DNA of 64,000 bases from Halobacillus litoralis (GTDB taxonomy: Bacteria; Bacillota; Bacilli; Bacillales; Halobacillaceae), in contig NZ_JAIVAJ010000006.1 in the NCBI RefSeq assembly GCF_020171725.1, positions 372,001-436,000 on the forward strand. Direction: 5' to 3'. Below, piece by piece: positions 33,526 through 43,343 of this stretch. The position numbers and the translations under genes were made by a program. The notes beneath the pieces are model-generated. The model saw nothing but the letters and a program-made list of their open reading frames with translations. It was not told the origin of the DNA and did no database searches. Every line of letters begins with the position of its first letter. Positions within the stretch are counted from its first letter, which is position 1.

Positions 33526-35541
33526 ATGACTACTATAACAAAAAAACTGCTACTATTCTTAGTCTTAACTGCACTCAGTTATCTTTTGAATACGGTCAGT
33601 ATCAGTATGTACTACGGCGTTCATTTTCTCTTGGGCTCTATCCCTTTAGTGATGATGCTGAAGAAGCTGGGGGTCTGGCCTGCTTTCATTGGAGCGATCA
33701 TCGCTCAATCGTACACGCTGTTTCTGTGGAATCACCCCTATGCCCTTATTATTTTTTCATTGGAAATCTTGTTCATCGGCCTGTTCTTTAAGAAAAAAGT
33801 GGCCAATCTCATCTTAAGGGATGCGTTATATTGGCTGATTATCGGCGTGCCGCTTGTTTTTCTTTTCTACGGACAGGCCCTGCATTTCGGGCTGGATGGA
33901 ACGATCATGGTCGCTTTAAAAGATACAATGAACGGACTAGTGAACGTTTGGGTGGCTGAGTTTTTACTCTTTATTTCATCTGTCATTTACCGCATGTGGA
34001 GAAAGGAAGTCTCGACGTTTTACAAAATGCGTGAAGTCGTTTCCTATATGAGCAGTGGTGTATTACTTGTTCTGAGCTTCACACTCGTCATGCAGATCGG
34101 CTACTACGAGCAGTCACAGGGTCGGTCCCAGTTATTCATTACGACCCAGGACAAGATCGATGAAGTCACGAGGTATTATGAATCATGGACAGACGACAAG
34201 CTGAATGAGCACCAGTTTTGGTTGAATCAACTTCAGTCATCGGCGCAAAGCAGGTCTGAACTTCAGTCTGAGGTGGATGACTTGAGGATAGATCCATCCA
34301 CAGCACAAATCCGTATCAACTCTGAGACCAGCTTGGATCAACAGCAGATGTCGTACTCGTTTACAGACGAAGCTGTCTACTTTCTCGTTCGTGACCCTAT
34401 CGTACTAGATGCAGGTCAATCCGTCGTTGTCGAGACAGCATTTCCTATGGACAGGGTTTCAGAGTATGTACTCAGTCCTCTTACAGATGAAGAGATGAAT
34501 ATTACAGTTTTGAGCTCTGAAGGATCGGTCATCCTATCCAATCTCCGTGGAGTACCGGAAGAAGCGATCCAAAGCCGAAACAGTTGGACTACGCTAGGGG
34601 CATTCGACGGAGGAGATGTGATTGTGGATGAGCCGAATTTACCTTCTATGCAGCAGTGGAAGCAATCGGTTTACACGATACAAAATGCGATTCCGAACAG
34701 TAATGCAACCCTGATTGTGGAGACTGGTTTTATGCCCTTCGTAGACTATCAATTAATGAATCTATCGTTGTTTATTATTCTTATCGTGGTCATCATTACG
34801 TTAATCATTGGGGAAATCCTGTCTGGAAGACTGATGAAGAGGTTTGAAACTTTGTCACGTACAACCAATGAGATTGTTGCAGCCCTGCCTCATATGAAAG
34901 AAAGGACGGAATTTCCGAGCAGTATGATCTATGAACTCGAGACGCTTTCGAATAACTTCCAAGTGATGATGAAAGAGTGGCAGGAGAAATACAAAACATC
35001 ACAGGATGCGAATGAAGAACTTCAGGAAAAGAAGAAGCAGCTTGAAAAGTCACAACAGCAGATGGAGTACATGGCACATTACGATACACTGACGAACCTT
35101 CCTAACAGAAGGCAGTTTAATAAAGCGATGGATGAGTTGATTGCGAAAAAACGAAAGAAATTTGGATTGTTATTTATAGATGTCGATCGATTCAAGGATA
35201 TTAATGACCAATACGGACACGAAATAGGAGACCAGGTCTTAATTAAAGTAGGTGAAAAGCTTCGCGAAGAATTGGTGTGCGGAGAAGCGTATCGCCTTAG
35301 TGGAGATGAGTTCACAGTCATTGCAGAGGACTTAGAAAACACAGATTTAGATCTGGTCTGCCGTCATGTCCTTGCCCTTTTTGATGAACCCATCGAATTA
35401 GAGGAAACGAACATACAAATTTGTTTAAGTATCGGGAAGGCCATTTTCCCTGACGAAGCTCAAAGTAAGAATGAACTGATCCGTATCGCCGACCATGCAA
35501 TGTATGAATCTAAAAAAGCAGGAAGAAATCAAATGAGCTGA
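33526..35541 (+). CDS. membrane-bound GGDEF (diguanylate cyclase) protein
   Basis: A 671-residue protein. About six hydrophobic helices occupy residues 1-195, an extracytoplasmic sensor-like region spans about 200-410, a further helix lies at about 412-435 and a linker with coiled coil (about 480-515) leads into a GGDEF domain (about 515-670). The active site reads SGDEF at 592-596 and the substrate-binding FIDVDRFKDINDQYGHEIGDQ is intact, so c-di-GMP synthesis is likely. It is not obviously I-site controlled. A stimulus sensed outside the cell is inferred from architecture. Confidence 0.88.
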   Translation: MTTITKKLLLFLVLTALSYLLNTVSISMYYGVHFLLGSIPLVMMLKKLGVWPAFIGAIIAQSYTLFLWNHPYALIIFSLEILFIGLFFKKKVANLILRDALYWLIIGVPLVFLFYGQALHFGLDGTIMVALKDTMNGLVNVWVAEFLLFISSVIYRMWRKEVSTFYKMREVVSYMSSGVLLVLSFTLVMQIGYYEQSQGRSQLFITTQDKIDEVTRYYESWTDDKLNEHQFWLNQLQSSAQSRSELQSEVDDLRIDPSTAQIRINSETSLDQQQMSYSFTDEAVYFLVRDPIVLDAGQSVVVETAFPMDRVSEYVLSPLTDEEMNITVLSSEGSVILSNLRGVPEEAIQSRNSWTTLGAFDGGDVIVDEPNLPSMQQWKQSVYTIQNAIPNSNATLIVETGFMPFVDYQLMNLSLFIILIVVIITLIIGEILSGRLMKRFETLSRTTNEIVAALPHMKERTEFPSSMIYELETLSNNFQVMMKEWQEKYKTSQDANEELQEKKKQLEKSQQQMEYMAHYDTLTNLPNRRQFNKAMDELIAKKRKKFGLLFIDVDRFKDINDQYGHEIGDQVLIKVGEKLREELVCGEAYRLSGDEFTVIAEDLENTDLDLVCRHVLALFDEPIELEETNIQICLSIGKAIFPDEAQSKNELIRIADHAMYESKKAGRNQMS

Positions 35542-35610
35542 CGGAGGTTATAAAACCCTGAATTTGTGGAATGGAAAAGAAAGGATTATTTGAAAGGGAG
35601 GATTTACATT

Positions 35611-35817
35611 ATGCAATTGACGTTAGAAGTAAATGGGATGACTTGCGGTCATTGTGAAAAAGCGGTGAAAGGCGCCTTGGAGGAATTGGAAGGTGTCCAT
35701 GGCGTAGAGGTTCACTTGGACAGTGGAAAAGTGGATGTCAGTTACGATGAAGCATTTGCTACGAAGGCCATGATGAAAGAGGCAGTCGAAGCGCAAGGGT
35801 ACGATGCAGTCGGATAA
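35611..35817 (+). CDS. copZ: copper chaperone, HMA domain (CopZ-like)
   Basis: A 68-residue heavy-metal-associated domain with GMTCGHC at residues 9-15, the Cu(I)-binding CxxC. The beta-alpha-beta-beta-alpha-beta pattern and the length equal CopZ. It delivers copper to a CopA ATPase in bacilli. Neither copA nor csoR is adjacent here, so the partner is elsewhere. AAAGGGAGGA precedes ATG 35611. A terminator follows. Confidence 0.88.
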   Translation: MQLTLEVNGMTCGHCEKAVKGALEELEGVHGVEVHLDSGKVDVSYDEAFATKAMMKEAVEAQGYDAVG

Positions 35818-35834
35818 AGTCAATGAAAGGTAAG

Positions 35835-35874
35835 ATGCTCAGAGCCCGGTCAAAGGAACTCTGAGCATTTTTTC
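35835..35874 (+). terminator. Rho-independent terminator
   Basis: ATGCTCAGAG (35835-35844) pairs with CTCTGAGCAT (35859-35868), with a 14-base loop and T5. Confidence 0.85.
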
Positions 35875-35886
35875 TATAAAAAGAAC

Positions 35887-36219
35887 TTATTGAATGTTGT
35901 ATGGGAGTTGGGATTTGTAGCCTGAGAACTGTTGATACGTCTGTTGGACTTTCTGCTGTTGTTCCTGTTCGACAGCATACCAGCCGTTCTGGAACATGAG
36001 ATTATACAAATTACGTTGGCAGTCCTGTGTTTCCTTAAAGATTGTAGCTAAGTCCTGATACAGTGCTTGGTTGCTCGCTTCATTCAGAGCGATGCTGTAG
36101 GAGGACGTCATATACTTTTCCGTCGCCAATTGGTCATTGATGAAATCCCGCTCGTTCATCTGGGGTGTCTTCGGTACATTTGTCTCGGGGTTCTGAATTT
36201 TACTAGATGACTGATTCAT
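35887..36219 (-). CDS. CotF-domain spore coat protein
   Basis: A 110-residue coat-F-type protein. MNERDFINDQLATEKYMTSSYS and the following helix QALYQDLATIFKETQDCQRNLYNLMFQNGWY match the CotF core; the C-terminus is Gln-rich. It is encoded 14 bases downstream of another small coat gene and is likely co-expressed in the mother cell. In B. subtilis the equivalent place between copper and proline-dehydrogenase genes also holds a CotF-like gene (yusN). Confidence 0.85.
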   Translation of the reverse strand: MNQSSSKIQNPETNVPKTPQMNERDFINDQLATEKYMTSSYSIALNEASNQALYQDLATIFKETQDCQRNLYNLMFQNGWYAVEQEQQQKVQQTYQQFSGYKSQLPYNIQ

Positions 36220-36233
36220 TAGATAACCTCCTC

Positions 36234-36491
36234 TTAGTTGGGTTTCTGACCATTCAGGTGATTTAAGATTCTATCGTAGTGTCGTTGGTGCATCTGACCG
36301 GCTTCTTCAAGCGCTGCCTGAATCTGCGGATTCTGACAGTTTTGAGCAAAGAAATGGGCTTTCTTACAAGCGTTCAAATTCCAAGAAAGCATATCCGCAA
36401 TGTAGAGCTGGTCCTTTGTGCTCACAATTTCAGGAACTTGTGCCATCGGCTGGGCTTGAGACATTTGTGATTGATTTGTCTGTTGTTGCAT
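36234..36491 (-). CDS. small coat-like protein, 85 aa
   Basis: A Gln/Met-rich N-terminus (about 1-25) followed by a helical region (STKDQLYIADMLSWNLNACKKAHFFAQNC) like the first half of a coat-F domain. Start at ATG 36491, which has AAGGAGG 9 bases upstream; ATG 36500 lies within that site. First gene of the pair with the 35887 coat gene. Function in the spore coat is inferred from homology of the helices. Confidence 0.75.
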   Translation of the reverse strand: MQQQTNQSQMSQAQPMAQVPEIVSTKDQLYIADMLSWNLNACKKAHFFAQNCQNPQIQAALEEAGQMHQRHYDRILNHLNGQKPN

Positions 36492-36677
36492 ATGCTCCAT
36501 CCTCCTTTTTGAAATCACTGTTTAGTATGACCGAGCCATGATTTCTTATGAGTGATGAAGCCTGACGAAACGATACCTATTTTGTAAGAAAAGTGATAAA
36601 ATAGACTTATGTTAACGGTTACAAATGGTTCGCGTATGAATAATATAGAGAAACCTTGGTAGTGGGAGGATTACAGC

Positions 36678-37595
36678 ATGGAGCAGTTGTTACGCAATTT
36701 CTTTTTGTTTCTATCCAAAAATCGATTCTTCACCAAATTGGCTAAAAGGTATGGTCTCCGTTTCGGTGCTGGCCGTTTCGTTGCAGGAGAAACCGTTCCC
36801 GCGGCTGTCGAAACAATCAAGGAGTTAAATGGACAGGGGATGTCCGTCACGATCGATCATCTGGGAGAATTCATCGATAGTGAAAAAGAGGCGAGAGAAG
36901 CGGCGGATGGTTGCATCGAAGCGATCAAAGCGATCGCAGAAAATGAGCTCGACTCCCAGTTATCATTGAAATTGACCTCTATGGGGCTCGATATTTCTGA
37001 TGAACTTGTCATTGAGAATATGCGACGCATCCTGGATGTAGCCGAAGAGAAAGACGTGTTTGTCACCATCGACATGGAGGACCATGAACGATGTGGCAAA
37101 ACACTTGATATCTTCAAAACGCTTCGGGCCGATTACGAACATATCGGTACGGTATTGCAATCCTATTTGTACCGTACGGTAGAGGATATCCAAGAGCTTG
37201 ATCAATATAATCCCAACCTGCGACTTGTGAAGGGTGCCTACAAGGAATCACCAAAGGTTGCCTTCCCTGACAAAAAAGATGTCGATGAAAATTTGAAAAA
37301 AATGATAAAGATGCATCTGATGAATGGAAATTACACGGCTGTTGCCAGTCATGACGATGCCATTATTGAATATACGAAAGAACTCGTAAAAGACAAAGGG
37401 ATATCCAAAGACCAATTTGAGTTTCAGATGCTTTACGGGATCCGAGTGGATCGGCAGAAAGAACTCGTGGAGGAAGGATATAAGATGCGGGTCTACGTTC
37501 CTTATGGAAACGATTGGTACGGCTATTTTATGCGTCGTCTGGCTGAAAGACCGGCCAATGTGGCTTTCGTACTTAAAGGCGTATTTGGGAAGTAA
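36678..37595 (+). CDS. fadM: proline dehydrogenase
   Basis: Oxidises proline to pyrroline-5-carboxylate using FAD, passing electrons to the respiratory chain. The 305-residue product has the PRODH TIM-barrel segments: TIDHLGEFIDSE, LKLTSMGL, VTIDMEDHERC, VLQSYLYRT, LVKGAYKE, ASHDDAII, FQMLYGIR and YVPYGNDWYGYFMRRLAERP. In B. subtilis the gene in this place beside fadNAE is yusM/fadM. AGTGGGAGGAT precedes the ATG. Monocistronic. Confidence 0.94.
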   Translation: MEQLLRNFFLFLSKNRFFTKLAKRYGLRFGAGRFVAGETVPAAVETIKELNGQGMSVTIDHLGEFIDSEKEAREAADGCIEAIKAIAENELDSQLSLKLTSMGLDISDELVIENMRRILDVAEEKDVFVTIDMEDHERCGKTLDIFKTLRADYEHIGTVLQSYLYRTVEDIQELDQYNPNLRLVKGAYKESPKVAFPDKKDVDENLKKMIKMHLMNGNYTAVASHDDAIIEYTKELVKDKGISKDQFEFQMLYGIRVDRQKELVEEGYKMRVYVPYGNDWYGYFMRRLAERPANVAFVLKGVFGK

Positions 37596-37618
37596 GTATG
37601 AAAGAATCGGAAGGCGCA

Positions 37619-37660
37619 CCATTCCTCCTTTTGTGTGAGGGGGAATGGAATTCCTCTTCT
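37619..37660 (+). terminator. hairpin after proline dehydrogenase
   Basis: CCATTCCTCC (37619-37628) pairs with GGGGGAATGG (37639-37648), with one G-U pair. The tail is T/C-rich rather than a pure T run. Confidence 0.65.
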
Positions 37661-37748
37661 TTACAAAAAAGGATTGCGAAATGTCTGAAAATATTTTATA
37701 TTAGAAGTAGATAAGAAATCAGTACAGCTTATTTTTTTGGTCATAAAA

Positions 37749-37766
37749 TGAATGAGCATTCATTCA
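37749..37766. promoter_or_regulatory. FadR operator of fadNAE
   Basis: TGAATGA and TCATTCA flank GCAT, an exact inverted repeat matching the Bacillus FadR consensus TGAATGANTANTCATTCA in both arms. It lies 19 bases before the fadN start. FadR represses beta-oxidation genes and is released by long-chain acyl-CoA. Confidence 0.85.
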
Positions 37767-37785
37767 AATGTGATAGGGGGACCCA

Positions 37786-40188
37786 ATGATGAACCGAAAG
37801 ATCAAGCGTGCCGCCGTTCTTGGCTCTGGTGTTATGGGAGCCGGAATTGCTGCTCACTTAGCGAACGTTGGAATTCCGACGCTTATGTTGGACATTGTGC
37901 CGAAAGAGCTCAATGAAAAAGAAAAAAGTAAAGGTTTGACACTTGAACATCCAGCCGTGCGAAATCGAGTAGCTGAAATGAACAAACAAGCCTTGAAGAA
38001 ACAAAAACCTTCACCACTGACGAGTCAGGCGAATCTGGATCTCATACAGGTTGGAAACTTTTCAGATGATATGGAGAAGTTGTCTGAAGTGGATTGGGTC
38101 ATCGAAGTAGTAGTCGAGAACCTGGAGATTAAGAAAAAAGTGTTCGCCCAAGTCGATCAGCACCGGAAAAAAGGATCGATTATCAGCTCGAACACGTCAG
38201 GTATTTCTATAGAAGCCATGTCGGCAGATTGCAGTGAAGATTTCAGAAGTCACTTCCTAGGAACGCACTTCTTCAACCCACCGAGATACTTAAAACTGCT
38301 GGAGGTCATTCCGACGGCTGATACAGATCCGGAAGTTCTTTCTTATATGAAGGCCTTCGGGGAAGACGTACTCGGAAAAGGTGTCGTAGAAGCCAAGGAC
38401 ACACCGAACTTCATCGCGAACAGAATCGGTACGTATGGACTTTTAGTCACTGTTCAGAAGATGTTGCAAGGTGGATACAGCATTGGTGAAGTCGATTCCG
38501 TTACGGGTCCTATGATCGGAAGACCGAAGAGTGCCACGTTCAGGACATTGGACGTAGTAGGTCTCGATACATTCATCCATGTCGCAAATAATGTCCATGA
38601 ACAAGTGGCTGGAGAAGAGAAGAAAGTGTTCGAAATCCCGTCCTTCATGAGTGAGATGCTTGAGAAAGGCTGGATCGGTGCGAAGAGTGGTCAAGGATTT
38701 TTCCTTAAGAAAAAAGGAGAAAAAGGAAGCGAAATCCTGCAGCTGAATCCTGAAACACTCGAATATGAAGAGCGAGGAAAACTAAAAACCAAAGCTACTG
38801 AAATGGCGAAACAAGAAAAGGGTGCCAAGAGAAAACTAAAAGCGATCGTATCTGCTAAAGGCGATCGAGCTGGAGATCTCGTTTGGTCTGTCGTGAAGCC
38901 TGTCTTATTGTACTCTGGCGAACTGCTAGGCGAAATTGCCGATGACGTTCCATCCATTGATGAAGCGATGCGTTGGGGATTCGGCTGGGAGCTCGGGCCT
39001 TTCGAGATGTGGGATGCAATCGGTGTCAAAGCATCCGTTGAACGAATGAAAGAAGAAGGAGAGACTGTGCCTCAATGGGTGGAAGACTTCATTGAACAGG
39101 GAAATGAATCCTTTTATAAACGTGAGAATGGAAGCGTTTACTATTATCACAACGGAAGCTATCAGGAGCAGAAGTTCAATGTGAAAAATATCAACCTGAA
39201 GCGATTTAAAGAAACGAACGAAGTGATTAAGAAAAACGCCGGGGCAAGCCTGATAGACTTAGGAGATGGCGTAGCAGGACTTGAGTTCCATTCCCAGAGC
39301 AATGCCATCGGTCTTGATATCATCCAGATGATTAACTTTGCGGTCGATCACGTAGATGATCACTTTAAAGGGCTGGTCATCGGGAACCAAGGAAAGAACT
39401 TCTGTGTAGGCGCAAACCTTGGGATGATTTTAATGGAAGCGCAGGATTTCAATTTCTTCGAGATTGAAATGGTTGTGAAGAACTTCCAAGATGCGATGAC
39501 GAAGATGAAATACTCGGATAAACCGGTCGTGACTGCACCATTCGGTATGACCTTAGGTGGAGGAGCGGAAGTTTGTCTTCCGGCTGACTCGATACAGGCA
39601 TCACAAGAGACATACATGGGACTGGTGGAAGCAGGAGTCGGGCTCATTCCAGGTGGCGGTGGAAACAAAGAGCTTTACATGAAGCACCTCCGGAATATTC
39701 CACAAGGTGTCGATTTCGATCTACAGAAGGTAGCCAATGCTGTTTTCGAGAAAATTGCCATGGCAAAAGTATCGACATCAGGTGAAGAAGCGAGGGAGAA
39801 TGGATTCCTTGATCAGATGGATCAAATCAGTGCCAACGGAGACCACCTCTTATATGATGCCAAACAGAAAGTCATCGGTCTTCATGATTCGGGGTATCAG
39901 GCTCCTAAACGGACAAAGGTTCCCGTGGTAGGAGAACAAGGCTATGCCACGATGATGCTCGGTGCGAAATCGCTTGCCCTAAGTGGCTATGCCAGTGAAC
40001 ATGATTTGAAAATCGCTGAAAAACTAGCTCATGTCCTGGCCGGGGGTAAAGTGAAAGAAGGAACCTTAGTAGATGAACAATACTTACTTGATCTAGAAAG
40101 AGAAGCCTTCCTCAGCCTGGTCGGGGAACCGAAATCCCAAGCTAGGATGCAGCACATGTTAATGAAAGGCAAACCGCTCCGTAACTAA
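37786..40188 (+). CDS. fadN: 3-hydroxyacyl-CoA dehydrogenase / enoyl-CoA hydratase
   Basis: Bifunctional beta-oxidation enzyme, 800 residues, with the order typical of FadN: N-terminal NAD-binding domain (AVLGSGVMGAGIAAHLANVG), dehydrogenase C-terminal domains with the FLGTHFFNPP active-site segment and ANRIGTYG, then a crotonase domain (about 480-760) containing the oxyanion-hole GMTLGGGAEVCLPAD and GLVEAGVGLIPGGGG. First gene of fadN-fadA-fadE; FadR box directly upstream. A TTG-type internal restart is not needed; ATG 37786 follows GATAGGGGGAC. Confidence 0.97.
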   Translation: MMNRKIKRAAVLGSGVMGAGIAAHLANVGIPTLMLDIVPKELNEKEKSKGLTLEHPAVRNRVAEMNKQALKKQKPSPLTSQANLDLIQVGNFSDDMEKLSEVDWVIEVVVENLEIKKKVFAQVDQHRKKGSIISSNTSGISIEAMSADCSEDFRSHFLGTHFFNPPRYLKLLEVIPTADTDPEVLSYMKAFGEDVLGKGVVEAKDTPNFIANRIGTYGLLVTVQKMLQGGYSIGEVDSVTGPMIGRPKSATFRTLDVVGLDTFIHVANNVHEQVAGEEKKVFEIPSFMSEMLEKGWIGAKSGQGFFLKKKGEKGSEILQLNPETLEYEERGKLKTKATEMAKQEKGAKRKLKAIVSAKGDRAGDLVWSVVKPVLLYSGELLGEIADDVPSIDEAMRWGFGWELGPFEMWDAIGVKASVERMKEEGETVPQWVEDFIEQGNESFYKRENGSVYYYHNGSYQEQKFNVKNINLKRFKETNEVIKKNAGASLIDLGDGVAGLEFHSQSNAIGLDIIQMINFAVDHVDDHFKGLVIGNQGKNFCVGANLGMILMEAQDFNFFEIEMVVKNFQDAMTKMKYSDKPVVTAPFGMTLGGGAEVCLPADSIQASQETYMGLVEAGVGLIPGGGGNKELYMKHLRNIPQGVDFDLQKVANAVFEKIAMAKVSTSGEEARENGFLDQMDQISANGDHLLYDAKQKVIGLHDSGYQAPKRTKVPVVGEQGYATMMLGAKSLALSGYASEHDLKIAEKLAHVLAGGKVKEGTLVDEQYLLDLEREAFLSLVGEPKSQARMQHMLMKGKPLRN

Positions 40189-40205
40189 GTAAAGGGGGAA
40201 GAATC

Positions 40206-41381
40206 GTGAAAGAAGCAGTGATTGTTTCAGGGGCAAGAACTCCTGTAGGCAGAGCGAAGAAAGGATCTCTGGCGAACAGTCGTCCGGATGACCTTGCAGC
40301 TCTGACCATAAAAGAAACGTTAAAACGCGCGAATCATTACGAAGGGTCCTTAGACGATGTCATTATCGGATGTGCCATGCCTGAAGCCGAACAAGGAATG
40401 AACATGGCGAGAAATATCGCGGGTCTAGCCGGTCTTCATCATAAAGTGCCGGCGATTACTATCAACCGCTACTGCTCTTCCGGTCTTCAAAGTGTGGCTT
40501 ATGCCGCTGAGAAGATCATGCTTGGCCATAGTGACGCAGCCATTGCGGGTGGTGCAGAATCCATGAGTCTCATTCCTATGGGAGGGCACGTCATCAAGCC
40601 CAATATACGATTAGTTGAGAACGCCCCTGAATATTACATGTCCATGGGGCATACAGCGGAAGAAGTGGCGAACCGTTTCGGCATTTCAAGAGAAGAACAG
40701 GATGCGTTTGCAGCTGAAAGTCATACACGTGCAGCAAAAGCGATCCAGGATGGGAAATTTGTCGATGAGATTGTTCCAGTCGATGTCATGAACCGAACGG
40801 TCGGAGATGACAACAAAGTCAAGGAGTCGACCTTCACGTTTTCGATGGATGAAGGCGTGCGTCCAGGGACAACAACAGACGTCCTTTCTAAGTTGAAGCC
40901 TGCCTTTTCTACAAAAGGTTCAGTGACAGCGGGGAACTCCTCTCAAATGAGTGACGGTGCTGCGTCGGTCCTTTTAATGGATCGTGAGAAAGCTCAAGCA
41001 GAAGGGCTGCTGCCACTTGTGAAATTCAGGTCCTTTGCTGTTGCAGGGGTGGAGCCGGATATCATGGGCGTCGGTCCTGTAGAGGCTGTACCCAAAGCAT
41101 TGAAGCTTGCTGGTCTTGAACTTTCTGATATCGGATTATTCGAATTGAATGAAGCCTTTGCGTCCCAATCGTTACAAGTCATTCGTAAGCTTGGACTGGA
41201 CCCGGAGAAGGTGAATGTCAATGGAGGGGCCATTGCGTTAGGTCACCCATTAGGATGTACAGGAACGAAGCTGACGTTGAGTCTGATTCACGAAATGAAA
41301 CGAAGAAATGAACAATTTGGTGTCGTTACGATGTGTATCGGCGGAGGAATGGGAGCAGCTGGCATTTTCGAGCTATTATAA
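40206..41381 (+). CDS. fadA: acetyl-CoA C-acyltransferase (3-ketoacyl-CoA thiolase)
   Basis: Thiolase, 391 residues, cleaving 3-ketoacyl-CoA to acetyl-CoA and a shortened acyl-CoA. NRYCSSGLQ holds the nucleophilic Cys, NVNGGAIALGHPLGCTG the catalytic His, and MCIGGGMGAAGIFE the second Cys. GTG start with AAGGGGGAAG upstream. 17 bases after fadN and 12 before fadE. Confidence 0.97.
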   Translation: MKEAVIVSGARTPVGRAKKGSLANSRPDDLAALTIKETLKRANHYEGSLDDVIIGCAMPEAEQGMNMARNIAGLAGLHHKVPAITINRYCSSGLQSVAYAAEKIMLGHSDAAIAGGAESMSLIPMGGHVIKPNIRLVENAPEYYMSMGHTAEEVANRFGISREEQDAFAAESHTRAAKAIQDGKFVDEIVPVDVMNRTVGDDNKVKESTFTFSMDEGVRPGTTTDVLSKLKPAFSTKGSVTAGNSSQMSDGAASVLLMDREKAQAEGLLPLVKFRSFAVAGVEPDIMGVGPVEAVPKALKLAGLELSDIGLFELNEAFASQSLQVIRKLGLDPEKVNVNGGAIALGHPLGCTGTKLTLSLIHEMKRRNEQFGVVTMCIGGGMGAAGIFELL

Positions 41382-41393
41382 GAGGAGGAACAT

Positions 41394-43178
41394 ATGATGA
41401 GTGAAGTAAAAGATATGATTAAGGGCGGCGGATTTATTGTTGAAGATTTAACGGCACAGGATGTCATCACACCCGAGGACTTCACAGATGAACATTTAAT
41501 GATCGCCAAGACAGCTGAGGATTTCGTTCTGGGAGAAGTGGTTCCAAAGATTGAAAACCTGGAGAATCATGAATTTGAACACTCCGTTGCGCTGCTGAAA
41601 CAAGCAGGGGAACTCGGGCTCCTTGGAGCAGATGTGCCGGAGGAGTATGGTGGGCTTCAACTAGATAAGATTTCGTCTTCCTTGATTACAGAAAAGTTCT
41701 CAAGAGCCGGCGGATTTTCCGTTACACACGGGGCCCACGTCGGGATTGGGTCCTTACCGATTGTGTTCTTCGGAAACGACGATCAGAAGAAAAAGTATTT
41801 ACCACTTTTAGCAACAGGTGAGAAGCTGGCAGCCTACGCGCTGACTGAACCAGGTTCTGGATCGGATGCGCTGGGTGCCAAGACGACCGCTAAATTAAAC
41901 GAGGCAGGCACTCACTACGTTCTAAACGGAGAAAAACAGTGGATCACAAACTCTGCATTTGCTGATGTGTTTGTCGTCTACGCTAAAATTGATGGAGATA
42001 AGTTCACAGCCTTCATCGTGGAGCGCGATTACCCGGGCGTTTCGACTGGACCAGAAGAGAAGAAGATGGGGATTAAGTCTTCTTCTACTCGTACGCTGAT
42101 CTTGGAAGATGCGGAAGTTCCAGTGGAAAATGTACTTGGTGACATCGGAAAAGGCCACGTGATCGCCTTTAACATTTTGAACGTCGGTCGTTACAAGCTG
42201 GCGATCGGAGGAGTCGGTGGCGCGAAGAGAGCGATTGAGCTGTCTGTGAAATATGCGAAGGAACGTAAGCAATTCAAGACTCCAATCGCAAGCTTCCCTC
42301 TTATTCAGGAAAAGATCGCATCAGTCGCTGCGAATACGTACGCGAACGAAAGTGCTGTGTACCGTACGGTCGGACTGTTTGAACAGAGTATGGGCAAACT
42401 GTCGGACGAAGAGTTGAAAGACGGTGCTGCGGTTGCTAAAGTGATTGCAGAATATGCGATTGAATGTTCATTGAACAAAGTATTCGGAACAGAGCTTCTT
42501 GACTTTGCAGCGGATGAAGCGGTTCAAATTCATGGTGGATATGGGTTCATGGCTGAGTATGAAGTAGAGCGCATGTATCGTGATTCCCGTATTAACCGAA
42601 TCTTTGAAGGAACGAACGAAATCAATAGAATGATTGTACCTGGCACCCTTCTGAAAAAAGCAATGAAAGGCGAACTGCCTCTATTGCAGAAAGCACAAGC
42701 CCTACAAGAGGAAATCATGACGATGATGCCGGAGGAACCTGGTATCGAAGCGCTTGAGCAGGAGAAGTATCTGCTTCAGAATGCGAAGAAGATCGGCCTT
42801 CTTGCGGCAGGTCTTGCAGCTCAGAAATTTGGAGAGAAGCTTGAAAACGAGCAGGAGATCCTCGTGAACATTGCAGATATGGTAGGTGAGATCTACAACA
42901 TCGAGTCCGCTGTTCTACGTACAGAGAAGGCGATCGATGCAACAGGAGAAGAGAAGAATAAGCAGAAACTTCTTTACACACAAGTCTACGTGCAGGAGGC
43001 CTTTAACCGTATTGAAGCTCATGCAAAAGAAACCTTGATCGCAGCTGAATCTGGTGATTCACTCAGAATGATGCTTGGAGCGTTGAGAAAGCTGACACGT
43101 CACACGCCTACTAATGTCATTACGAAGAAACGGGAAATCGCTGCTGCTCTTATTGAAGCAGAAAAATACACCGTTTAA
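41394..43178 (+). CDS. fadE: acyl-CoA dehydrogenase
   Basis: FAD-dependent first step of beta-oxidation, 594 residues. YALTEPGSGSDA and KQWITNSAFAD are acyl-CoA dehydrogenase signatures in the FAD/acyl-binding region; FEGTNEINR near residue 402 supports the C-terminal flavin-binding domain; a helical extension of about 150 residues follows, as in B. subtilis FadE. Last gene of the operon, with a terminator at 43187. Confidence 0.97.
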   Translation: MMSEVKDMIKGGGFIVEDLTAQDVITPEDFTDEHLMIAKTAEDFVLGEVVPKIENLENHEFEHSVALLKQAGELGLLGADVPEEYGGLQLDKISSSLITEKFSRAGGFSVTHGAHVGIGSLPIVFFGNDDQKKKYLPLLATGEKLAAYALTEPGSGSDALGAKTTAKLNEAGTHYVLNGEKQWITNSAFADVFVVYAKIDGDKFTAFIVERDYPGVSTGPEEKKMGIKSSSTRTLILEDAEVPVENVLGDIGKGHVIAFNILNVGRYKLAIGGVGGAKRAIELSVKYAKERKQFKTPIASFPLIQEKIASVAANTYANESAVYRTVGLFEQSMGKLSDEELKDGAAVAKVIAEYAIECSLNKVFGTELLDFAADEAVQIHGGYGFMAEYEVERMYRDSRINRIFEGTNEINRMIVPGTLLKKAMKGELPLLQKAQALQEEIMTMMPEEPGIEALEQEKYLLQNAKKIGLLAAGLAAQKFGEKLENEQEILVNIADMVGEIYNIESAVLRTEKAIDATGEEKNKQKLLYTQVYVQEAFNRIEAHAKETLIAAESGDSLRMMLGALRKLTRHTPTNVITKKREIAAALIEAEKYTV

Positions 43179-43186
43179 TGTGGCAG

Positions 43187-43222
43187 AACCCTCTACCCTC
43201 GAAAAAAGGTAGGGGGTTTTTT
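43187..43222 (+). terminator. terminator of fadNAE
   Basis: AACCCTCTACC (43187-43197) pairs with GGTAGGGGGTT (43208-43218), one G-U pair, followed by T6. Confidence 0.87.
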
Positions 43223-43343
43223 CACCTTTCATGATTCGATCCATCCCTGTATCAAGGGAATCTACAGGAAAAGTTCAATTTCATGAATTTACCCCTTTTG
43301 ATATGGTAAAATATAAAACAACATCGAAGAGAGGGGATGTCAT

